Assembly: GCA_012515645.1 (NCBI GenBank)
Contig: JAAYXY010000088.1
Coordinates: forward strand, 1-10,043
DNA length: 10,043 bases
Direction of reading: 5' to 3'
DNA from: Candidatus Peribacteria bacterium
GTDB taxonomy: Bacteria; Patescibacteriota; Gracilibacteria; Peribacterales; Peribacteraceae
Positions 4,498-10,043 of the stretch are shown piece by piece (the stretch's first letter is position 1; the number at the start of each line of letters is the position of its first letter). The notes beneath the pieces were generated by a model. The model was not told where the DNA came from, did no database searches, and saw only the letters and a program-made list of their open reading frames with translations. The position numbers and the translations under genes were made by a program.

Positions 4498-7400
4498 ATG
4501 GACTTTTCTCGCTTGAAGAAAGTTGTGGCGAGCGCGTCTGTAGCAGCGATCTCCCTCACCCAGGTGGGTGTGGCGTTCGCCGCATACAGCGACGTTCCGT
4601 CCGGTGTGTGGTACGGGGATGCCGTCACTGCCTTTACGGCAGCCGGCTACCTGGACAGCACACAGGCACGGTTCCGCGGGTCAGACCCCGCCAACCGTGC
4701 AGAATTCGTCAAGCTGGTCGTAGAGCTGAACGGTGGAATCCTTTCCACCCCGCCTGCGGTTCCCAGCTTTGACGACACGGCAGTCGGCACCTGGTACTAC
4801 GGGTACTTTGAAGAAGCCGGCAAAGAAGGATGGGTCCGCGGCGACGGTGATTGCTACGGCAGCCACCCCTGCTACGCCCGCCCTTCTGCCAACATTAACC
4901 GTGCAGAGGCAGCCGCACTCATCGTGCGTTCCTTCGCACTGGATTCCACGAGCGACGCACCGCAGTTCGTCGATAACCCATCGGGCCAGTGGTACACGGA
5001 CGTCATTCAGACGGCCGCCGACCACTGTGTTCTGCAGGGTGACGACGCAACCGGCCGCGTGCGCCCGGGTGACAACATGAACCGCGCCGAAATGGTCGTC
5101 ATGCTCCACCGTGTGGACCAGGGCCTGGCCTATGGTGTGGACTGTGGCACCGACGTGGTAGTCCTGCCGAAGATCAAGGATGTTATCGCTACCTCCACCA
5201 CCACGGTGGAAGTGGAGTTCACCCTGCCGGTCGACCAGACCGTCGCGGAGGACATTGATACCTACACCGTGACCAACGGCAGCGAAATCGACGTAACGTC
5301 TGCCAGCATGATCGGTGACGATGTGGTTGAGCTCACGTTCTCCACGTACATGGTTGCCAATCATCGGTACACGCTCACCGTCAGCGATATGGAAACAGCA
5401 GATGGTGAGACGTTCAGCGATGCCATGGACTTTAACGGCTACAGTGCTATTGCTATAGGTGACGGCATCCTGGAGGTGTCGCTTGCTTCCAGCAATCCTG
5501 TGGGCGACACCGTGCCCAAGGGTGCGGTAGGCGTCGTGATGCTCTCCGTGGACCTCACGGCTTCCTGCGATGACAGCGTCATCGTGGAGCACATGACGGT
5601 TCTGCATGAGGGCTTTGGCGATAGCTCAGACATCGATGGACTGTATGCCGCCATCGACGGCGCGCGCGTAACCCGCAAGCGTGTTATCGATTCCTCGGAT
5701 CAGACCTCCAATCTCCGCTTCTCCTCTCCGCTGGTCATTGACCCGTGCGAGACGGTGACACTCGACCTCGTCGGTGACTATACGACGACGGCCTCTACCG
5801 GTGCCGAACACAACCTGGTTGTAGAGTTGGCATCAGATCTTGTCAGCAATGCACGGAGCACCACGGGCAATCTTCCCCTGCGTGGCAACACCTTTACGGT
5901 GGCTGCCGTTTCGGGTGGAACGACGACGGTTTCGTACCGCACCGTGAGCCCCAGCAAAGTTGAAGTCGGTGATACCGGAGTCGTTGTTGGCAAGTTCGAA
6001 GTTTCCGTAAACTCCGTGGAAGACCAGACCTTCTACTCCATGACATTGGAGCAGAATAGCTCGGCTTCCGATGGTGACTTCACGAACATTGCCATTCGCC
6101 GCACAGACGGCACCGTGCTCACCAACACGGTGAGTTCCACGGTCGGTGACTTCGTCACACTGGTTTTTGACCCGCCTTTCACCGTGTTGCAGGGTGACCG
6201 CATCACGCTGGAAGTAATCGCCGACATCGTTGGCGGTGCGGGCAACACGCTCCAGATGCAATTCGAAGAAACATCCGACGTGTTTGCCGTGGGTTCCCTG
6301 TACGGGTACGGGAGCAACGGCCAGCTGTATGGTTCTCAGGTGACCATCAGCACGACCACAGCATCGACCATCACGATTGATGCAGGTGCATTCACCATTG
6401 GTGTGAGTGGTCCCAGCACGCAGACCTACACGCGCGACGATAACGACGCCGTATTCGCGAACATCCTGTTCCGCACCGGCGAAGAAAAAGTCGACGTGAA
6501 GAGCATCTACATGGTCGTTGAGGGCGAAACCTCAACAGGTCAGGCACTGACCTATGCAGGAGGCACAGCTGCCTCGGATACGATTGCCGAAGTACTGCAG
6601 GGCGTGGAAATCCGCAACAAGGCCACGGGCCGTACGGTGTCCGCCGTCCGCCTCACCGGAGCTGCTGATGCAGGTTCAAAGGCGGCCGAAGGAACATTCC
6701 AGGTCTACCGTTTCGATGACTTCATCGTGAACGGTGACGAAGAATGGGAGTTCCGCGCGGACTTCATCGATAATGGCTCAACGGAGCATCCGTTGAGTGG
6801 TGATAAGTTCCGTGTGCACATCTGCGGTGAACCCACCAAGATCCTGGATTCCAGCAATAACCTCACGACCAACACCGTTGGCTGTACGGTTGGCACGTTT
6901 GTGATCGATAGCACAGCATTGCAGATGCAGGTGAATGGTCTGAGCACAGGCGACAGCGTCGGCGACGTGCGCCCGCGCGGTCTGATCTCCGGCAACTTCC
7001 ACGAGATCGCTGCTGCCTCGCTGCAGATTGCAGTACGGGCACAGAGCTCCACGGAGACTGCCGTAGAAAATTCCCAGGACATCAGCCTGTTGCGCTTTGA
7101 AGCGCGCGCAGGTGATGCCGAAGACATCCTCCTCACCAAGCTTATCTTCGGTGAAAGTGCAGGTGACGCCCAGAACATCAGCGACTACACGCTGTGGGTG
7201 GATACCGATGGCGACGGCATAGTGGATACCGTCATGCAAGATGGTGTTGCCGTGCAAGCCAGCCAGGTTTCCTTCAACAGCCTTGCCGGCGGAGGATTCG
7301 TGATCCCCGCCGAAGAGACGGTCATCTTCGAAGTGCGCGGCGATGTCGCGTCTTCTCTGAAGACCGCCAAAACACTGCGCTTGGCATTCGCTTCCGGTTC

Positions 7401-8736
7401 TACCTTCGTAGAAGCGGAAGAGCTCGATGACGGAAGCAGCCTTTCGGGCATTTCCTTCAACGGCAAGGCACTCGCGAGCGCTACCAGCACGGACATTGCT
7501 GTCACAAGCGTTGCTTCCCCGCTGTACACGTTCGTTTCGCAGGGTGACCTGTACGTTACGCAAGACTCCACGCCGGTCAGCACCCGCCAACTCCTTGGCG
7601 GCGCTCTGTCCGAGCCGGTACTGCGTTTGCAGATGCGAGCGGAAAACGAGCCGATTGATGTGACGAACATCATTCTGCACTCTTCCGGTTCCACTGCAGG
7701 TTCTGTAGAAAGACTCGAACTGTATGCAGACAATGCCGCAACACCGTTTGCTTCCGCGACCGTCGGTGCATGTGCAGCAGCAGACAAGCTGACGCACAAC
7801 CCGAACAGCGGTAACAACAACGTTGCAGCATTCTGTGCCAGTATGGGGAGCCAGCAGCTCGTTGTCCCCGAAGGGGAAGACTTGGACATTATCATCCGTG
7901 CCCGTCTGAAGACGGATGCGGCTGGTGCCACGTCGAATCAGGAGCTCGGGTTCTTCCTGTACAGCTCTGTGGGTTCCACCAGTGCTACTGGTGCGGTCCG
8001 CGGACGCGGTTACCACTCCAGCAACGATCTGGTAATTAATGATGGAAATACAACAGCCGGAGGCGAAGTGTTCATTGGTGTTTCCTCCCCGGCGGTAAGC
8101 ACCACCATCGCTTCGGACGAACACGTCTCCGTACTGTCTAAGATCGCGTCGATCACGAACGCCAACGCAGATGCCAACGGCACCACCGTGCCCACGGGTG
8201 TCTACCCGATTGGTCAGTTCAAGTTCGCTGCCGCTCAGAACAACAACAGCCGTGATGGTGTGAACAAAGTCACTCTCTCCGGTGTGGTGTTCAGTGTGAA
8301 TGCAACGAACATTACGATCGATAGCAGCACCTTCAAGCTCTACAACAAAGCTGCGCCTTCTACCACCACGACATGTACTGCACACAAGGCATCGGACTAC
8401 AGTACCGTGAGTAGCGTCGCATCTGGATCCTTGTTGGTGAACTGTAACGACCTCGCCGAATCCACGGTCAGCACCGAAATAAGTGCAGGTGCTGATTCCA
8501 CATTCGTGCTGCAGGCCAACGTTACAAATGCCAGCGTATCGGCCAGCGCCACCTCCACACTGCAGGTGTCGATGCAGAACTTCGATACGAAGGGCAGGAC
8601 CAGCGGTTACGGCGTTGGTGCTTCCTCCACGTACAGCTACATTTACTGGACGGACAAAGATTCCCTCAGCAATGTGCCGTTCACGTGGGTTGAGTACCCA
8701 GAGACCGTGGTGAACTCCACGAGCTACCGTAGCTAA
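4498..8736 (+). CDS. Large secreted SLH-domain S-layer-type protein, 1412 aa
   Basis: The ATG at 4498 begins a clear signal peptide: KK at 7-8, a hydrophobic stretch, and cleavage after AFA at residue 28. The frame is open further upstream, but that part is not protein-like. Three SLH domains follow (about 29-78, 88-147, 153-208), each ending in NRAE (66-69, 134-137, 195-198). SLH domains bind secondary cell-wall polymer, so the protein is probably held on the cell surface. Next is an SbsA-like Ig domain (about 225-315, with VEVEFTLPVD and YTLTV). The remaining 1100 residues are Thr, Ser, Val and Gly rich, predicted beta, and seem to fall into about six degenerate modules starting near 344, 495, 651, 862, 1041 and 1238. 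DTDGDGIVD (902-910) is a calcium-loop-like sequence. All twelve cysteines form six local pairs. There is no sorting motif or C-terminal anchor. No Shine-Dalgarno; a U-rich run precedes the ATG. Double stop TAA-TAG. Confidence 0.9.
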   Translation: MDFSRLKKVVASASVAAISLTQVGVAFAAYSDVPSGVWYGDAVTAFTAAGYLDSTQARFRGSDPANRAEFVKLVVELNGGILSTPPAVPSFDDTAVGTWYYGYFEEAGKEGWVRGDGDCYGSHPCYARPSANINRAEAAALIVRSFALDSTSDAPQFVDNPSGQWYTDVIQTAADHCVLQGDDATGRVRPGDNMNRAEMVVMLHRVDQGLAYGVDCGTDVVVLPKIKDVIATSTTTVEVEFTLPVDQTVAEDIDTYTVTNGSEIDVTSASMIGDDVVELTFSTYMVANHRYTLTVSDMETADGETFSDAMDFNGYSAIAIGDGILEVSLASSNPVGDTVPKGAVGVVMLSVDLTASCDDSVIVEHMTVLHEGFGDSSDIDGLYAAIDGARVTRKRVIDSSDQTSNLRFSSPLVIDPCETVTLDLVGDYTTTASTGAEHNLVVELASDLVSNARSTTGNLPLRGNTFTVAAVSGGTTTVSYRTVSPSKVEVGDTGVVVGKFEVSVNSVEDQTFYSMTLEQNSSASDGDFTNIAIRRTDGTVLTNTVSSTVGDFVTLVFDPPFTVLQGDRITLEVIADIVGGAGNTLQMQFEETSDVFAVGSLYGYGSNGQLYGSQVTISTTTASTITIDAGAFTIGVSGPSTQTYTRDDNDAVFANILFRTGEEKVDVKSIYMVVEGETSTGQALTYAGGTAASDTIAEVLQGVEIRNKATGRTVSAVRLTGAADAGSKAAEGTFQVYRFDDFIVNGDEEWEFRADFIDNGSTEHPLSGDKFRVHICGEPTKILDSSNNLTTNTVGCTVGTFVIDSTALQMQVNGLSTGDSVGDVRPRGLISGNFHEIAAASLQIAVRAQSSTETAVENSQDISLLRFEARAGDAEDILLTKLIFGESAGDAQNISDYTLWVDTDGDGIVDTVMQDGVAVQASQVSFNSLAGGGFVIPAEETVIFEVRGDVASSLKTAKTLRLAFASGSTFVEAEELDDGSSLSGISFNGKALASATSTDIAVTSVASPLYTFVSQGDLYVTQDSTPVSTRQLLGGALSEPVLRLQMRAENEPIDVTNIILHSSGSTAGSVERLELYADNAATPFASATVGACAAADKLTHNPNSGNNNVAAFCASMGSQQLVVPEGEDLDIIIRARLKTDAAGATSNQELGFFLYSSVGSTSATGAVRGRGYHSSNDLVINDGNTTAGGEVFIGVSSPAVSTTIASDEHVSVLSKIASITNANADANGTTVPTGVYPIGQFKFAAAQNNNSRDGVNKVTLSGVVFSVNATNITIDSSTFKLYNKAAPSTTTTCTAHKASDYSTVSSVASGSLLVNCNDLAESTVSTEISAGADSTFVLQANVTNASVSASATSTLQVSMQNFDTKGRTSGYGVGASSTYSYIYWTDKDSLSNVPFTWVEYPETVVNSTSYRS

Positions 8737-8774
8737 TAGCATTTCAGCAATATGTAGCGGCTTGATCAGCCGGC

Positions 8775-8805
8775 AAAACCCCGCCCAGAAATGGGCGGGG
8801 TTTTT
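8775..8805. terminator. Strong bidirectional terminator
   Basis: CCCCGCCCA (8779-8787) pairs with TGGGCGGGG (8792-8800) around a GAAA loop, extended by AAAA (8775-8778) with TTTT. Five T residues follow on the plus strand, and the A-run gives four T on the minus strand. It lies between two converging genes, 38 bases after the S-layer stop and 57 bases past the end of the femAB-like gene, so it can serve both. Confidence 0.93.
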
Positions 8806-8862
8806 GTTATGCGCGGAAAAAGCGGTTTGCCGGACAGAGAGGCATCTGCTCAGGTGTTGTAT

Positions 8863-9891
8863 TTATCCCAAGAACTTCCGTTTGAGATCTAATGCGTATG
8901 CAGTCATCGGTCGCAGTACCAATTGCTGTTCCGGCGGATAGGTCACCAATTGTCCGCCAAAGTGTTCCTTAAACCGCGTAATACCCTGCCAGGGGTGGTT
9001 GCGCGGCGCATCCGGCGGTGCAACACCCAGCAAGTCGTACTGCGTGCATCCGGAGTCCCTGCAGTGGCGTATAGCAGCCCACTGCAGCGCGTAGGGCGCC
9101 ATAGCGGCCCTGTGCGTGTAGGAAGACGCTCCGTAGTAGTAGATGCCCGTGCCGTTCCACTGAACGCCGAGGAGGGAGGCGATGGTGGTGGGAGTGGGGA
9201 GCGGGGAGTGAGGAGTGGGGTTTGGGAGGGACGCAGTGAGCAGGAAGCTGCCGGGCAGTTGATGCAGAAATGCGTGGTATTTCTCCTTCGGCAGCGGCGT
9301 GAACCCGTCGCGGTGCGCTGTTTCCTGTACGAGCGTATAGAACGCATCTATGTCATCCGATTGCCGCACGGTGACGCCGTGTTTTTCGGCGATGCGGATG
9401 TTGTAGCGTCCTTTAGGTTTCATTTGTGCCAAAATCGCCTCTTCGGGCTGCGCAAGATCCAGTATGCGTGTGGCTTCGCAGTGGACGCAGCGGCGCGAAG
9501 GGCGCAGCGGCCAAATGCCAGAGGTTATTTCTGCCACCGGCGACAGAGAGAGCGTCAAACACCTGTCTCTTTTTGCATCTGTCACAATGCATTCCAAGAG
9601 TGCCTCCAGTATCTTTTGATTTTTGGTTTCCGGATGCGTCTTGCTGCCAAAAACCGGTCCACGGGGGATTTCCCACGTACGCAGACCGAACGCAGTTCTG
9701 TCTATGGCGATGAGCGCAGATGCGATGATGTTGCCCGCCTCTTCGGCGGCGTAGATACGCACTTCCTTCCCCAGTGCTTCCAGATACGCTCTGCGTTCCA
9801 GCGACTGCCACAGGGTGCCCTGTGGGTGCGCGGCGATCCACTGGCCGTAGCGCCGCATATCTGCCGGTTGCGAGAGAAGGCGTATATTCAT
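8863..9891 (-). CDS. FemAB-family peptidoglycan aminoacyltransferase (lipid II bridge-type)
   Basis: A 342-residue protein with FemAB-family (GNAT-fold) signatures. These enzymes use aminoacyl-tRNA to add amino acids to the peptidoglycan stem peptide at the inner face of the membrane; some relatives act on other acceptors. Seen: TLWQSLERRAYLEALGKE (26-43, the family's 'Q-s-eW' start region); IPRGPVF (75-81); KGRYNIRIAEKHGV (160-173); IYYYGASS (250-257); and YDLLGVAPP (285-293) followed by HPWQGITRFKEHFGG (299-313). No signal peptide or membrane span. The ATG at 9891 was chosen because homology begins there. The open frame extends upstream to a TTG at 10035 inside a repeat, which is unlikely as a start. 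A proline-rich stretch at about 222-235 comes from a CACTCCC heptamer expansion. Which amino acid it adds cannot be read from sequence. Ends in TAA, convergent with the S-layer gene. Confidence 0.9.
   Translation of the reverse strand: MNIRLLSQPADMRRYGQWIAAHPQGTLWQSLERRAYLEALGKEVRIYAAEEAGNIIASALIAIDRTAFGLRTWEIPRGPVFGSKTHPETKNQKILEALLECIVTDAKRDRCLTLSLSPVAEITSGIWPLRPSRRCVHCEATRILDLAQPEEAILAQMKPKGRYNIRIAEKHGVTVRQSDDIDAFYTLVQETAHRDGFTPLPKEKYHAFLHQLPGSFLLTASLPNPTPHSPLPTPTTIASLLGVQWNGTGIYYYGASSYTHRAAMAPYALQWAAIRHCRDSGCTQYDLLGVAPPDAPRNHPWQGITRFKEHFGGQLVTYPPEQQLVLRPMTAYALDLKRKFLG
9190..9224. repeat. Heptamer tandem repeat inside the femAB-like gene
   Basis: Five consecutive 7-bp units on the plus strand: GGGAGTG, GGGAGCG, GGGAGTG, AGGAGTG and GGGTTTG (CACTCCC-type on the coding strand). 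Because 7 is not a multiple of 3, each unit shifts frame. The coding strand gives PNPTPHSPLPTPT between a predicted strand ending LLTAS and one starting TIASLLG. The same heptamer family occurs at 10020-10040. Confidence 0.8.
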
Positions 9892-9909
9892 GATGCTCTT
9901 AGGACATGC

Positions 9910-9915
9910 AGTATA
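9910..9915 (-). promoter_or_regulatory. -10 box for the femAB-like gene
   Basis: The minus strand reads TATACT at 9915-9910, five of six consensus positions, 18 bases before the ATG at 9891. That gives a very short leader of about 12 bases, containing the weak ribosome binding site TAAGAG. No good -35 hexamer was found at the standard distance. Confidence 0.4.
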
Positions 9916-10019
9916 GAGTATTGGGAACCCGAATTGTGTGATACGCATTACCGAATAGACAAATACGCAGTACACAAGAAGGACTATGCATCTACACTGC
10001 ACAATTACCTTACCTAGCT

Positions 10020-10040
10020 CACTCCCTACTCCCAATTCCC
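10020..10040. repeat. Intergenic CACTCCC heptamer repeat at the window edge
   Basis: CACTCCC, TACTCCC and AATTCCC lie in tandem and run to within three bases of the end of the window, so the array may continue. This is the same heptamer family as in the femAB-like coding region, here in the opposite orientation relative to the plus strand. The remainder of 9892-10019 holds only the promoter region; I see no gene in it. Confidence 0.65.
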
Positions 10041-10043
10041 CAA

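Noticed and set aside
6778..8742. 654-codon minus-strand open frame opposite the S-layer gene (and another at 4681-5607)
   Set aside because: These are codon-bias shadows: the S-layer gene rarely uses the codons whose complements are stops in that frame. The translations are His, Gly and Arg rich with no family signature, and the plus-strand gene has clear SLH domains.
8923..10017. 364-codon plus-strand open frame opposite the femAB-like gene
   Set aside because: The minus-strand frame carries clear FemAB motifs through its whole length; the plus frame reads as low-complexity Arg, Cys and Val sequence.
9892..10035. 48-residue upstream extension of the femAB-like gene, partly hydrophobic
   Set aside because: It would start at a TTG inside the heptamer repeat. 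Family homology begins at the ATG at 9891, and a -10 box lies between.
1..10043. CRISPR array, tRNA, rRNA, insertion sequence or prophage genes
   Set aside because: No regularly spaced repeats, tRNA T-loop/anticodon arrangement, transposase motif or phage structural gene was seen on either strand.

Overview
The window looks like a piece of chromosome from an uncultivated bacterium with mixed Gram-positive-like and Candidate Phyla Radiation character. A Peregrinibacteria (Peribacter-like) source is my best guess, resting on the gene mix: a very large SLH-domain surface protein, a FemAB-family enzyme, csrA, a DUF1796-type protein and lone genes with no operon structure. This is an impression and was not tested by any search. 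TGA is used as a normal stop (cysS, the DUF1796 gene), which argues against the UGA-glycine code of Gracilibacteria/Absconditabacteria. No phage, transposase, CRISPR array, rRNA or tRNA was seen.

Layout. (1) 1-591, minus strand: 5' part of a hypothetical gene running off the left edge, divergent from (2) 713-1084, a 123-aa hypothetical protein with a good ribosome binding site and a structured leader. (3) 1106-1136: a perfect 14-bp hairpin. (4) about 1194-1991: a DUF1796-like putative papain-fold protein with an uncertain non-ATG start. (5) 2107-2307: csrA, with a textbook Shine-Dalgarno that can be masked by its own leader, closed by two hairpins. (6) 2388-3833: cysS, complete, with no Shine-Dalgarno and a -10 box placed as for a leaderless mRNA. 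(7) 3834-4497: a 664-bp gap without a convincing gene but with a cluster of stem-loops and two TATATA boxes, probably the promoter and leader of (8) 4498-8736, a 1412-aa secreted protein with three SLH domains, one SbsA-like Ig domain and about six degenerate beta-rich modules carrying exactly six local cysteine pairs. (9) 8775-8805: a strong bidirectional terminator shared with (10) 8863-9891 on the minus strand, a FemAB-family aminoacyltransferase. (11) 9892-10043: its promoter region, ending in a CACTCCC heptamer repeat that also occurs inside the femAB-like coding region.

How it fits together. Two themes are visible. The right half is cell-envelope biology: an S-layer-type protein anchored by SLH domains beside an enzyme family that adds amino acids to peptidoglycan precursors. 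The left half is post-transcriptional control and translation (csrA, cysS). Translation starts seem to be of several kinds: strong Shine-Dalgarno (csrA, the 123-aa gene), apparently leaderless (cysS) and U-rich without Shine-Dalgarno (S-layer gene). I found no clearly novel multi-gene system. The most interesting leads are the possible CsrA-type GGA sites in the leader of the 123-aa gene, the masked csrA ribosome binding site, the disulfide-paired modular S-layer protein and the heptamer repeat expanded inside femAB.
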